A stretch of DNA of 64,000 nucleotides from Smallanthus sonchifolius (GCA_023525975.1 CM042043.1:35722001-35786000), one strand, 5' to 3'; shown: positions 47,301 to 58,382, counted from the first letter of the stretch. Program-made: numbers and translations. Notes: a model not told the origin generated them from the letters alone.

Positions 47301-47959
47301 TCCTATAATATTTCACGACCACTTGTTTATCTAAGTGCAAACACTATCATAAAAGTCCTCACACACATCGGACCGTTAATATAGAACTTAGCGAGGTAAT
47401 GTTTAGTAGTACTACTGGGTTTGACAAACCCCACCCGCGTTAGTCACGCTAACTCGATTGGAGGTCGAACGGGTGAAATATTGGCCTAATCACATTGCCA
47501 GAGTTGATAGACCTGGCGGGAGGCATTCAAACACAAACAGTCAGCTTCGGTTGCGAATGCTTAGAGTAACTTGTACATTGTCTAGCTAACAATAGGTGAG
47601 ACTTATGTATGTGGATCCTGCAAACACTTAAACGGCTTAACTACTTGCAAACCTGTGAACTCACCAACCCCGTGTTGACACTTTTTCTTACATGTTTCTT
47701 AGATTGCTAAGGCACATGTTGCACACTTAGGACATGCATGGAGTCCTACTATCATTTCATCTTTATGCAAATACAACGCATTTGTTTTGCGCATTTACTT
47801 TCTTGTTTAAACGCTTCCGCATTAACTCTGAACTTTTATGATATTTCACTTATGTCCCATATAGTGTCGTTTGATGTAACTAATGACTGATATCCTGGTT
47901 TGTCACACACCAAACGGTAAAACTCCGTTAGTGAAATTTAGGGGTGTGACAAAATTAGT

Positions 47960-48112
47960 TTCGGATATCGGATATCCGAAATATCCGAAAATTACCAAAT
48001 TTAATATCCGAATCCGAATCCGAATTTTCGGATATCCGAATTTTCGGATATCCGAATTTTCGGATATTTCGGATTCGGAATTTCGGATAATTCGGATTCG
48101 GTTTCGGATTCA
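47960..48112. repeat. hAT subterminal repeats, right
   Basis: More than ten CGGATATCCG-type units directly inside the right terminus. They match the left subterminal block and tie the two ends to one element. Confidence 0.85.
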
Positions 48113-48140
48113 GATTTTTTTGAACACCCCTACTCAGAAG

Positions 48141-48994
48141 GGGTTATAATTCATAAATTAAATAATATTTTAATTATTCTAAAAGAAAACTATTAACTTT
48201 ATTCTTTTTAATAATAAAAAATGGGTTAAAAAGTATTTAATGAAATGAAACTAGAAAAATGATTAAATCAATAATTATTTGATGAATTGAGTTATCCAAT
48301 TATATTAGAAGTGAGAAATTAATAAGTGGGACTTTCTTCGAATTCAATAATTAGAATACTATCGGTAAATATTTTTAAATCAACATCTTTTTTTGTAAAT
48401 AAGTTTTGTAGAAACATTTTTTTAAAAAAAAAACTCAACAATAACATTGCTTTGAGTGAGTTTACCGGGTATATCCTGTTTGGATATGATGATTTTATAA
48501 AAAAATCAATTTGTTAGTTTAAAGTTAATAAAAAATTACTCATTGACTTTATAGATTATTGTTAAAAGATTATAAATTTTTTATTCTTACAAAATACAAA
48601 TCAATATTCATTATATTAAAAATATACAGTTATAATAATTTGGATGCGTAGATCCCTAGTCCCAAAAGTCCTTGGGCGACGTCCATTAAAAAGTATTTTG
48701 AAACTACCTTTCATTATCTTTTATCAATATATTAAGAGTTTTTTTAACGGAGTTTGATACTATCTCCAATAGTCATAGTCGAATCCAATAGTCATAGTCG
48801 AGTAAGTTTTTATGGGATAGGATATTAACCGTTTATACTGATTTTAACATCCAGACTTGACTCATCTAGAAACATCATAATAGAGGAAAACCTACCACCG
48901 AAAAAAAAACCTTATCTCAAGTCAAGTTTGAACCTGGGAAGTCAAATAATATCTAAAACTCTTACCATTACCCCATGCCATTAAAACAGAAGTC
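48141..48994. other. AT-rich intergenic DNA, no feature seen
   Basis: No recognisable gene or element ends between the hAT duplication and the Harbinger element. Confidence 0.5.
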
Positions 48995-48997
48995 TAA

Positions 48998-50800
48998 GGG
49001 TGGAGAGAGTGGTAAACAAAAAACTCATGGAACCTTCTCCTTTTACCCAATTAAAATGTGTCATGTCATATTTACCCTCTTGAACCCTCTCCAACCCTAA
49101 AAGGAGGGTGTGAAACCAACAAACCCTAGAATTTTTTTTATTAAAACAATATTTCATTAAAAAAAACACATCTCATTAAATGAAAATACAATTAATAAAA
49201 AAGATACAATCAATAAAAAAATTATAAAAAAGTACAATTAATAAAAAAAACTACTTGTCTTCGTCGTCCGTTAGATGCATGTCCAAGTTTGTGGTAACAT
49301 GTGTCGTAAGATCAAACTTCAAATGAAAGTGTGTGGTTTCGTTTCGCAATTCCATTATAATATTATCGGAAACAACCAGATTGGTAGGCGGATCCGCAAT
49401 GTGAACCGGTGAGATTGCATTTCCGTAATCTTTTAATATCATATTGTGTAATATGATACACGCGTACCGCATGTTCTTCAACTGTTCCACCTTCATTTGA
49501 CGTGCCGGTCGTGCAATTATGGCCCATTTAACCTTCAATACGCCGAATGCTCATTCGACGTCTTTCCTTGCCCCCTCTTGCGTTTTCTTGAACTTTTTTT
49601 GGTTCACGTCGGTTGGATAAGAATATGATTTCACAAACGTGGACCAAGAAGGGTATATGTCATCGGCAAGATAGTAACCCCGCTTGTATTGATGGCTATT
49701 AACAAAAAATGGGCACCTAGGAGCGGTTCCATGCAACTCATTTGTGAACAATGGAGATTGATTGAGGACGTTTATGTCATTGTTCGACCCGAAAATACCA
49801 AAATATGTGTGCCAAAACCATAAATCATTAGACGCAACTGCTTCGAGTATGACCGTTGGGTACTTGTGACCACCTCGGTGATATTGACCCCTTAAACTAG
49901 TGGGACAATTTCTCCAAACCCAATGAGTACAATCAATGCTACCAAGCATCCCGGGAAGCCCGTGCTTATCACCGTATGCTTGGTATAAAAGTGAAATATC
50001 TCAACTAGTTGGTGCACGTAAGTATTCATGACCATATAGAATAACAATAGCATTGCAAAAATACTCAAGACATTCCCTAGAGGATCTTGCAGACATACAT
50101 AAATATCCATCGTATGAATCGGGAATATTACCTGTTACGAGTTGTTTTATGGCCGATGTGCATTTTTGAAGCGAAGTGAAACTTTGTTGCTTCCGTGCGT
50201 CTTGACTAACTTGAAAGTGTTCAAAATTTGTGTTAATGTCGTCAACTATTTTTAAAAATAGTGTCTTCGACATGCGGAATCTATTTCTAAAAACGTCCTC
50301 GCTGAATTTCGGATTCTCAACAGAGTAATATGCCATTAGAAATTCATATGCTTGGACACGATCACGTTCCTCATGTCGGCGAGTCGATCTTGCAGTGTCT
50401 TCAACCTCGGCTGCTTGAACAACGAGTTTTAAAAATTCAAGACTACTCGAGTCCGATGACGACGAACTATTAGATGATTCCGGGATGTAAATAGTGCGCT
50501 TAAATATTTTGATGTCTATATTTGTGAGAGAATATGTAAATAATATTGTATAAAGATGTATATATATATATATAGGTATTGAGAGAAAATATAAAATTGA
50601 TTTTTTTTATTTAAAGACCCCAACCCCCCCCCCCCCCACCCAGTCCCCAACAGCTACATCTAGCGTTCAATCGAGCTGGTTCCAATGGGTATTAATACCC
50701 GTGCCCTCATACCCGTGCGAAGCCCTTAACGGTTACGGCGGTGTTACCCCGTCCAACCCGCCCAACCCGTGCCCAGCCCGTCTCTCCACTCTGTCCTCCC
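48998..50800 (-). mobile_element. PIF/Harbinger DNA transposon
   Basis: Terminal inverted repeats GGGTGGAGAGAGTGG and, on the right, the complement of GGGAGGACAGAGTGG (13 of 15 match). The flanking TAA (48995-48997, 50801-50803) is the usual 3-bp target duplication of this superfamily. The interior carries a Harbinger-type transposase gene on the minus strand and, near the right end, a run of about 15 C. Confidence 0.8.
49251..50515 (-). pseudogene. Harbinger transposase (DDE_Tnp_4 / ALP1-like nuclease), two nonsense codons
   Basis: A single minus-strand frame from about 50515 to the TAG at 49251 is interrupted only by TGA codons. The upstream part encodes a Ser/Asp-rich segment, RRHEERDRVQAYEFLM, then FRNRFRMSKTLFLKIV, typical of plant Harbinger proteins. 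The core has the first catalytic Asp in MLGSIDCTHW, the second in SNNDINVL and the Glu in DVE followed by AFGVLKVKW. One TGA follows RAPTS (about 49998) and the other replaces the Arg after DVE (about 49548). Both are consistent with CGA to TGA changes. No ATG was found at the upstream end of the open frame. Host-domesticated relatives (HARBI1/ALP1-like) exist, but the stops and adjacent terminal repeats show this is a transposon copy. Confidence 0.88.
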
Positions 50801-50943
50801 TAATTCCAATAGATTAAAAGTTTGTTTGGTTAGTTGGAACGTCGGTATTAATGTTAGTTAATAACTTAATGCCCTTAAAAAAGTCAATAGTTTAAGGGGT
50901 GGGTTTTGTAGTCGTAAAATAAGAGTTTACAAAATAGTAAAAT

Positions 50944-51054
50944 GTCATTGGGGTGATGGCCCAATGGTAAGAGCAAAGCCTCTTAATATCAAGGTCCTGG
51001 GTTCAAGTCTTGGGAAGCTCAAGAAATTTCCCTTTCAAAAAAAAAATACATAAA
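50944..51054 (+). mobile_element. tRNA-derived SINE, 111 bp
   Basis: A box (GGCCCAATGGTAAGAGC) and B box (GGGTTCAAGTCTTGG) with tRNA-like spacing, then a short body and an A-rich tail (CCTTTCAAAAAAAAAATAC). It is flanked by a perfect 12-bp duplication AAATAGTAAAAT (50932-50943, 51055-51066). It is a very short, almost body-less SINE. Confidence 0.9.
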
Positions 51055-51611
51055 AAATAGTAAAATTATACTACTTACTTAAATGCCACCGACCACTTCA
51101 ACCTTTAAACTTTAAGGAAATGATAAAAATGACCCTTTAAAATTTTAAAGTTTTAATTTTACCCCATGTAATTCCTTAATTATTTTCGTTTGTTTGTTTA
51201 AATTTATTTTTAACGTCCCGGTATAATTTTTATTAAAACGGAGTCATATTCAAAATAGAATACTCTTTTGGTATCGTGAGTTATATCGACTGACGGTGAC
51301 GTGCTGGTATCGTGAAAAATAAGACCGACACCAAATAAAAAACATTGGTACCGTTTCAATCTCCACAACCGAGTCACCGCAGGGCAACATTTCTCATTGT
51401 TATAAAAATGGATAACATAGAATAGAAATCTAAATTAAAGTTTTAGTATTCTTTTAATAAAGTCGCTTATATTTATTTTTTCTAACCATAAAAACCACTT
51501 AATTTTTAAGATTATCTTATTATTATAAAATTGTTTATAGTTATTCTCTTTATTATTGAAAAACTTTAAGAATTGAATAGTAATATATTTTTTTAGACAA
51601 AAAAAAGATCA

Positions 51612-51732
51612 AACTCCCGCCGCGAAGCGCGGAGGGAAAAAACTAGTTTGAATGAAAAATTGTTTATAGTTATTTTATTTTTGACAAAAACCACCAAACT
51701 CCCGCCACGAAACGCAGAGGGAAAAAAACTAG
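51612..51732 (+). mobile_element. Duplicated Helitron 3' end
   Basis: Two copies of a GC hairpin (CCCGCCGCGAAGCGCGGAGGG) followed by a short A run, CTAG and T (CTAG at 51643-51646 and 51729-51732). A hairpin just before CTRR is the Helitron 3' signature. The second copy has two arm changes (CCGCCACGAAACGCAGAGG). No 5' end was assigned. Confidence 0.6.
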
Positions 51733-51845
51733 TTTGAATGAAAAAAAATGTTTATAGTTATTTGAATGAAAAGAATGTAATAATTATGAACCGTGGTTAT
51801 TGTTTTGTGATTTTTTTCTTCATAACTAACTCCTGCATTAAGTAA

Positions 51846-52398
51846 CTAGCTTAGATCTCGTGTACTACATACGGGTTGAAAAATATCAATAAATAAAATT
51901 CTTAAATCTTTATGTGTATAATTTACAGTATATTTACGATAGAAAACAAAATTTTCAAAAAATATAAAAATTAATATATAATTGAGTTTCGAAAATACGT
52001 TAAGTACTGTTTAATGTAAAATTTTGATTTTCATTTATTATTTGATTGAAAATAAAAGTTAAATAATTAGATTTCAAGTTTTTTATAATAATGGATAAAT
52101 TAAAATAAATGTGTTTTATTATTATAATTAATAATTTCTTTAAATATATATTATTATTAAAAGATGGATGTGCATTTAATAAGAGAGAGATGCGAGAAAA
52201 AAATGATGAGAATGAATATATGAAAGCGACACGTGGCATGAAAAAATCTTTATTTATTATATGGTATATATAGTATATATATTAATTAATTTTCCACAAA
52301 AACTTATTAAAAAAACAATTAAAGAAAGTTTATACAAATAATATGAGAGAGGCGGGAAAATTGACTCACCAAAACCTTTATTTATTATATACTATAGA
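51846..52398 (-). mobile_element. Short non-autonomous Helitron, 553 bp
   Basis: The minus strand begins TCTATAGTATATAATAAATA at 52398 and ends with a hairpin CCCGTATGTAGTACACGAG and CTAAGCTAG at 51846. It sits between A and T as Helitrons do and makes no target duplication. It shares both ends with the copy at 54035-54404. Confidence 0.8.
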
Positions 52399-52859
52399 TT
52401 AACGACCGGCGACCAAACGGGAAATAACGGTTAAGATTTTACGGCTTAAATCAAGCCACGAACTGAAGTTGAAACTGTGGATCTTCAATTATTATGAAAA
52501 TGAAATGAAACTAAAATAATGGATGTTAATTATTTATAATTATTTAAATGTAAGTGTATGAAAAAAGATATTGACACCCAACGGAAGAACCTTGAAGCTA
52601 AAATGCGGATGCTTATGGAACAAATACTATTTGAAGGTCGAGAATTTAAAAAATGAGTAGATGTTTTCATTACTATTAATGGTTGTAATTGAAAATTTGT
52701 GTTTACTACATTGTATTTTTTAGTTTTGGACATATGTATTAAAGTACAAGATAAGTTCACCTATCATATCTATGTTATTGTTACGTTGTAATTAAAATAG
52801 TAATGCATATTAATAGTAATTGTGGTACTTGAAATAATGATGATATAAAATTATATTTG

Positions 52860-53252
52860 ACTATAAAAAAGGTTGCATTTATTGTTAAAAAGGTTACATT
52901 TTTTTTTTACTAAAAACACAATAATGGTTGTATTTGAGTGTAGAAAAATGTTGCATTTTTATAAATAAAACTATAAAAGATTGCAATTAAGTATAAAAAA
53001 AAAGTTGCATTTAAAAGTTTAAAAGGTTGCAGTTGCAAGTAAAAATGTTGCATCCTAAAAAAGTAGCAATTGAACAATACATGGAACTCTTTTAAAAAAG
53101 GTTGCTTTATCTAATAAAAATGTTGCTTTAGGTCTAATGCAACTCCACCTAATGCAGCCCTTGGTAAAAGGTTGCTTTAGACATAATGCAACATTTTCAA
53201 GGCCTAATGTAACATTTTTGTAAGGTTACATTAGATTCATTTTGTTGTAGTG
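52860..53252. mobile_element. End of a CACTA-type element with subterminal repeats
   Basis: The complement of CACTACAACAAAA (53240-53252) is a CACTA terminus. Inside it are some 15 copies of GGTTGCATTT / AATGTAACAT-like motifs in both orientations, as expected for TNPA-type binding sites. The other terminus was not found, so this may be a truncated copy. Confidence 0.65.
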
Positions 53253-53857
53253 GGGTTAACCCAGGGCTTTGTAATTTGAGAAGGTTGCAATTTGAGAAGA
53301 TGAACTCAAAGTCGCAAAATCAAATTGAGTTTGGGTGATGGTTATGTCAGCGGCCTTATTATTATGCGGTATAGTAGTTGTTAACAGTTGAATGTTTGGG
53401 GGGTGGTCATGTCACCGGAAGGGAGGAAATTGAGGATGGTTGAATGTTTGGGTGATGGTTATGTCAGCGGCCTTGTTGATAAGGGACTAGGGGTGAGCAT
53501 GAAACTGGTTTAGAACCGAATACACATAAGAAAAATCATATATGACCCGTGATTAGCCGTTTAAGCAATGAAGGGTATGGGTTACAAGTTTCATAAAAAT
53601 CAACAAACTGGCACATGTACGGGTATGGGTCAGATACACTATCCTGTAAAATAATATTAAAGTGAGATTGAATTAGCGAGCAACAAACGAGTTTAGAACC
53701 AAATACCTGTAAAAAAATCATACCCGACTTATGATTACCCGTTTAAATAATAATAGTAGAAGGGTATGGTAACAAAAATATTTTCACAGAACATTGTCTT
53801 GAAATGCTTTGGATTTGATATTTTTATTCAGTCTATAATACTTTTTTTTATTAAGAA
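53253..53857. other. Non-coding; short duplication and a possible hAT end
   Basis: GTTTGGGTGATGGTTATGTCAGCGGCCTT occurs twice (about 53330 and 53448). TAGGGGTGAGCATG at 53488 looks like a hAT terminus followed by repeated GGGTATGGGT motifs, but no opposite end was found. Confidence 0.4.
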
Positions 53858-53900
53858 CTAGGTTAAAATCCCGTTTATTACACGGGTTGAATAAATATAA
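53858..53900 (-). mobile_element. Helitron 3' end, isolated
   Basis: The minus strand has a hairpin CCCGTGTAATAAACGGGA followed by TTTTAACCTAG and T. The 5' partner is uncertain. Confidence 0.5.
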
Positions 53901-54034
53901 TATTATATATTAAGTAAAAATTTATTTTTTAAAAACGGGTGTTTTACATGGATTGAATAAACCTGTGGAATACAATATAGTTTGTTAGCACATACACTTG
54001 TCAAAATATGCTAGGAGATTTATTAATATGAAGA

Positions 54035-54404
54035 CCAGCTTAGATCCCGTGTCTACACACGAGGTGAAAAATACCAATACATAAAATTCTTAAATATATA
54101 TATATATATATATATATACACATTTAATAAAAATACATTAATTATTATTTAATGTAATTTGATTTTCATTACTATTTAATTGAAAATAAAGGTTAAATAA
54201 TTAGATTTCAACGTTTCTTATAATAAGATAGAATTTTAAAATAAATGTGTTTTATTAGTATATTAGTATTCTTTTTAAATATATATTATTACTAAAGGAT
54301 GGAAATGTATTTACTAAGAGAGAAATGCGGGAAAAAGAATTATGAGAATGAATATGGAGGCGACACATGGCATGAAAAAACTTTTATTTATTATATAGTA
54401 TAGA
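54035..54404 (-). mobile_element. Short non-autonomous Helitron, 370 bp
   Basis: The minus strand begins TCTATACTATATAATAAATA at 54404 and ends with a hairpin CTCGTGTGTAGACACGGGA and CTAAGCTGG at 54035, inserted between A and T. Same family as 51846-52398. Confidence 0.8.
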
Positions 54405-54451
54405 TTAAAACATAGTCTAGAACCAAGTATAAAAACGACTTTTAACAAAAT

Positions 54452-55256
54452 AATAATGGGGCCAACTCATCCTTCTGGAATTTGGCTTGGTATGGAATGA
54501 TTCCTTTCCGGAAGCTATTCCATGCTTTATACTCCCTCGATCGCAACCAGAAATGTCTAATAGCTGATAGAGTGTTGTGCAATGCATCTGGTGAAATGTC
54601 TTTTAAGTGAGATTGGAAAAGGGGGTTGGAATCCAACTCTCGTTTAGAAGACATCCGGGATCTGGAAGACTTGATAAAGGAATACAAGTTCAAGGAGGGT
54701 CCGGATAACTGGGTTTGGGTCGGGGACCCTTCCGATTCCTTCACTACGAAGGCGTGTCGAAGTTGGATAGATGAAAAGCTGGTGCAGGGTGTTGCGGTGG
54801 ACGTGATCCGGTTAAAATGGCTCCCTCTCACGGTTCGATGTTTCATGTGGAGACTGCTCAACTACAGGCTTCCGATGGCGAAGGCGCTGAGCGGGAGAGG
54901 AATCCCCCACTCCTCCATCAGATGCTCCTTGTGCCTCCTGGAAGACGAGGATGAAGACCACTTGTTTGTTAGGTGTCCTGTGCCGGTCAAGACATGGAAT
55001 GCAATCTCAACTTGGATGTCTCAATGTTGCCGTCCATCAAGGCAAGAGTAAAATTTTTCTCAACAACACATGGGTCAGGTAAGATTAATAAGATTTGGGT
55101 TTTGATTGGATATTGCACGTGCTGGGTAATTTGAAAATCAAGGAAACGGTGGCTCTTCTCGAGCACAAGGTCTCCAGTGGAACAAATGGTGGAGGATATA
55201 AAAATGCTCGCCTTTATGTGGATGGAAGTTAGGGGAAACAAAAATCATTGCTCTTG
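54452..55256 (+). pseudogene. LINE ORF2 fragment A (zf-RVT region)
   Basis: It aligns with the 60300-59520 part of the large LINE, in the opposite orientation. It encodes the linker (RLEDIRDLEDLIKEYKF), DNWVWVGDPSDSFTTKACR, and the zf-RVT zinc-binding domain (RLKWLPLTVRCFMWRLLNYR ... CSLCLLEDEDEDHLFVRCP), then frameshifts. Both ends are missing: no RT upstream and no A-tail downstream. It is therefore an internal fragment rather than a standard 5'-truncated insertion. The plus-strand frame 54626-55051 is the best-kept part. Confidence 0.85.
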
Positions 55257-55338
55257 GGGCGTTAATGGGGAGAGCGTGATCCACCTCATAGTTTCACACC
55301 GATGAACACCGTCCTGTCTTGATGAAAGGGGCGTGAAA

Positions 55339-55355
55339 GGGGGGGGGGGGGGGGG
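55339..55355. repeat. Poly-G run of 17
   Basis: Long homopolymer; the assembled length may be unreliable. A run of about 15 C lies at about 50623-50637 and 13 C at 62954-62966. Confidence 0.8.
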
Positions 55356-55359
55356 CACG

Positions 55360-56633
55360 GGGTAAGGGGCTTCCACCACAGTTCATCTATTCAATCAAAT
55401 TCTTCCACCTCATTATTCTTTTTTCTTTTCTTCTTAAATAAATGTTTAGTTTTAACATTTAATTTGGTTTTTCTCAAATAACTCTTGTTCCGTAATTATT
55501 AAAAAAAAATAAAATACAGGGGCTTGTTTATTTTATTTTTCTGAACATCCAGATATAAATTTTAACGAAAACGGAGTTGTTTTCATAAAAACTATTTTTC
55601 ATCACGTAATTGATTTTTAATGAGGAGTAGTTTTTTATATATTTAAGAATGTATTTTTTATTTTACAATTTAGTTTTTTTATTTATTTAAAATAAAATTA
55701 TAGTTAATTATTAAAAAATAAAAGTGGGGCATGAAACCACTACACACCCTAGTGATTCTAGACATTGATTACCTCTGTGTTGTGACAGTTACGTAGCGGA
55801 GCGGGAGGGGGGGGGGTTTGAAACCATTAGGAATGGCAATCAAGAATTTTAGACAGGCACATTTACCGCTTATATCTGATCAAAATAACAATCAAGAATC
55901 GCATTGAGCATATAGCGAATGCTATTTTTTTTTGTATTAACCAAAAGAAAAAGGTTGATTATTTGGGAAAGGATATATTGCTAATAGCGAAAAAAAATGG
56001 AATCATTTTATTGGGACCATTTGGGATTTATAGAGCAATAATTACTAAAAGGGTTGCAATTGCGATGAAATTGTCTTGAAACGTTGTTGTATGTAAATTT
56101 TGAAAAAATAAATTAAATTGATTTTTTTTGTATTAGTTTTTCATCGCTATTTGTATGAAAGATATTTTTAATTTTTTATTAAAAAAATTATGGTTTGTTT
56201 TTCTTACTATTAACCTGGGTTTCATATTTGTTTTTGTCGTTCTATAACACTTTCATTTTGTATTAAAATAATTTAATTTTATTTAAAAAAAAGTATGATA
56301 TTTAATTAAATTATAAAGATAAAGATGAATATACTAATGTAAATGCATGGTTAAAGCAAGAGAAATAAATCAAATTCCACCTGTTTATATAACATAGAAG
56401 GTTTCATAGAAGTTATAAAAAGTCTTATAATGTTGATTTATTTTATAACTTCAACCAGTTAGAAATAATTTGTTTATGCTCTTAAAAGTTAAAACCAGTG
56501 TACAAAAAGTCTTAAATGCTCAAAAAGAAAACATGAGGAGATTTTTTTGTGAAAAGGAAGAGACCACATCTACCTAACGCGCTTATTATTTTGAATTGTT
56601 AACTTGGGAAATTGCTAGGAAAATGTAAGGTAA
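55360..56633. other. AT-rich intergenic DNA, no gene seen
   Basis: No recognisable domain or element boundary. Confidence 0.5.
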
Positions 56634-56672
56634 CTAGGAAGTGGCACCGCGCTTCGCGGCGGGGCATGGGTC
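56634..56672 (-). mobile_element. Helitron 3' end, isolated
   Basis: The minus strand has a CCGCCGCGAAGCGCGG hairpin followed by TGCCACTTCCTAG and T. The arms match those at 51612-51636, so it belongs to the same 3'-end family. The 5' end was not found. Confidence 0.55.
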
Positions 56673-56930
56673 GATTTTTAAAAATAACGTTAATATGATG
56701 GAAAATTTAAACGGAAACGTAGACGCAAATTTTAATAAAAAAAATACCCGTGGGATGTGGTGGCGTACGCGTTAAGTCAGCTAAATTTCAAATGTGAACA
56801 GTTGAAAAAGCATTTAGCGATGATATTTTCAAAAATCACGAAAGAATCACGTTGTATAAATGGAAATAAAATCGAAAACAAAAAATAACCTTTTTAGCGA
56901 AAGTATAAAACCTTGTGGTTCTCAAAAAAA

Positions 56931-57048
56931 AATAATCATTTAAAATTAGTTTAATACAATTAAAAGATCTTGTAATAAATTATCAAATTATATCATGCAA
57001 TTTTTGCCTTCACATGAGGTGTAAGAACTATGGAAGGGGCTAGATGCT
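56931..57048 (+). repeat. Left copy of a ~95-bp direct repeat flanking a LINE
   Basis: AATAATCATTTAAAATTAG ... GGGGCTAGATGC. It matches 58167-58259 except for a ~25-bp insertion near its right end and one base. Confidence 0.85.
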
Positions 57049-58166
57049 CTATGTTAGTTAAATGGATGTGGAGGTATAAAAATGAAGATAATAATCTTTT
57101 GAAGAAAGTGATGGATGCTTTTCATTACAATAACATGAGTTGGTCTTTTATTCTGGGTTCAAAATCGGTGCCGGGGTGTGGAATAACATAGTCAAGTTGG
57201 GTGCTAAGATTGTGATTTCGGGGCTTCATCTCCAACAATTTTTCAAGGGTGTGGTCGGTAATGGAAATAGTATTAGATTTTGGTTGGACCTTTGACTTTG
57301 TAATGACCTTTAAAATAGGTGTTTCCTAACCTCTTCAAATTAGAGGTAAAGAAAAAATGTAAAGTTGGTGATACATTCAACACTAGCGATCAGAATTTTG
57401 AAGGCAAATGGAATTGGAAAAGGGCCCACCAAATTGATGTGGAAGGCAACGAATGGACTTCTATTCGAAACATGTTGGTTCCGGTTCGCCTTGATCACAA
57501 AAAAGGATAATTGGGTGTGGTTGGGTGATAGCTCTGGTACGTTCTCGGTTTGCTCGGTTAAGGATTGCATTTCTAGAAGTAGAGATTACAACCAAGGTTA
57601 TATTATGAAATGGTGCAAATGGGTTCCTCTTAAATGTAATATTTTTGCTTGGATGGCGGAATTCGATCGTATTCCTACCCTTTTAGCGTTGGATAAAAGA
57701 AATATCCATACCGATAGCCGAATGTGTGCTCTATGTGAGGCTGAGGAGGAATCCATCGACCTTCTTTTGATTTCGTGCAGTGTTGCATCGACAGTGTGGC
57801 AGCATATCGGGGTGTGGTGCCACGTTCCCTCGATTTTCGCGTTCTCGGTTAGAGATTTATTGGATCTTCATTCTTTTATGTGATTTGAAAAGGTTAGTAA
57901 AGATGTGTTTCATGGTATTATTATGGTGACTTGTTGGTGTCTTTGGAAAGCTATGAACGATAAATTTTTTTCCAAGAAAGCGGCTAAGATTGAAGACATC
58001 ATCCAAAATATCAAGGCTTTAGGTTTTTTATGGATTGTAAATAGATCCAAATTGAAGTCCATTAGCTGGACCAATTGGTGTAAGTTTATTTTGATGTAAT
58101 TTTTTAGTTTTTTGTGTTTGGTGGGTTGCTCTGTAAATGAAATTTTCCTTTCAAAAAAATAAAATA
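57049..58166 (+). pseudogene. 5'-truncated LINE (ORF2 3' part with zf-RVT)
   Basis: It begins inside ORF2 (MLVKWMWRYKNEDNN), continues through a linker with frameshifts, then DNWVWLGDSSGTFSVCSVK and the zf-RVT domain (WKWVPLKCNIFAWMAEFDR-like, CALCEAEEESIDLLLISC). A last segment has WCLWKAMNDKFF, ending FILM and TAA (58099). A 3' UTR and A-rich tail follow (GAAATTTTCCTTTCAAAAAAA). Reading pieces are 57365-57883 and 57905-58099. It is a different LINE subfamily from the one at 59339-64000. Confidence 0.85.
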
Positions 58167-58259
58167 AATAATCATTTAAAATTAGTTTAATTCAATTAAA
58201 AGATCTTGTAATAAATTATCAAATTATATCATGCAATTTTTATAGAAGGGGCTAGATGC
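58167..58259 (+). repeat. Right copy of the direct repeat flanking the LINE
   Basis: Starts right after the A-tail and matches 56931-57048. Confidence 0.85.
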
Positions 58260-58382
58260 ATATCGTTCAACTAAGAAAGCGTGAACCAATCATTTTACTT
58301 ATGATGAATAGTACTACAACCTACATTGCTAAATGTTGTGTTAGTAATTGCTAGAAAACAATAATTTTGTAACATATTTTGT

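Larger units (their letters stand above)
41023..47951 (+). mobile_element. Solo LTR (2.74 kb) interrupted by a MULE
   Basis: It begins TGTGACAATTCGG and ends GGGGTGTGACA, flanked by the 5-bp duplication AAATT (41018-41022, 47952-47956). Without the MULE and its 9-bp duplication it is about 2,744 bp. No primer site or internal region is present. The right part contains CTCACCAACC and GTGTTGACACTTTT motifs also found, inverted, in the LTR at 7151-10124. A tRNA-like stretch lies at 42107-42172. Confidence 0.9.
22915..48132 (-). mobile_element. Internally deleted hAT transposon, exploded to 25 kb by nested insertions
   Basis: The left end is TAGCGGTGTTCAAA and the right end is the complement of TAGGGGTGTTCAAA. 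The flanks are CTCGGAAG (22907-22914) and CTCAGAAG (48133-48140), an 8-bp duplication with one change. Both ends carry dense CGGATATCCG subterminal repeats. Own sequence survives as 22915-23895, 40412-41022 and 47957-48132, about 1.77 kb. It includes a TATA box with a leader-like region (right part) and the transposase C-terminus (left part), in the order expected for a minus-strand gene with its central coding region deleted. Confidence 0.85.

Noticed and set aside
53488..53770. Second hAT MITE starting TAGGGGTGAGCATG
   Set aside because: Only one end was found and no 8-bp duplication; left as a remark.
54442..54861. Minus-strand 139-residue frame
   Set aside because: Antisense to the LINE fragment; no domain.
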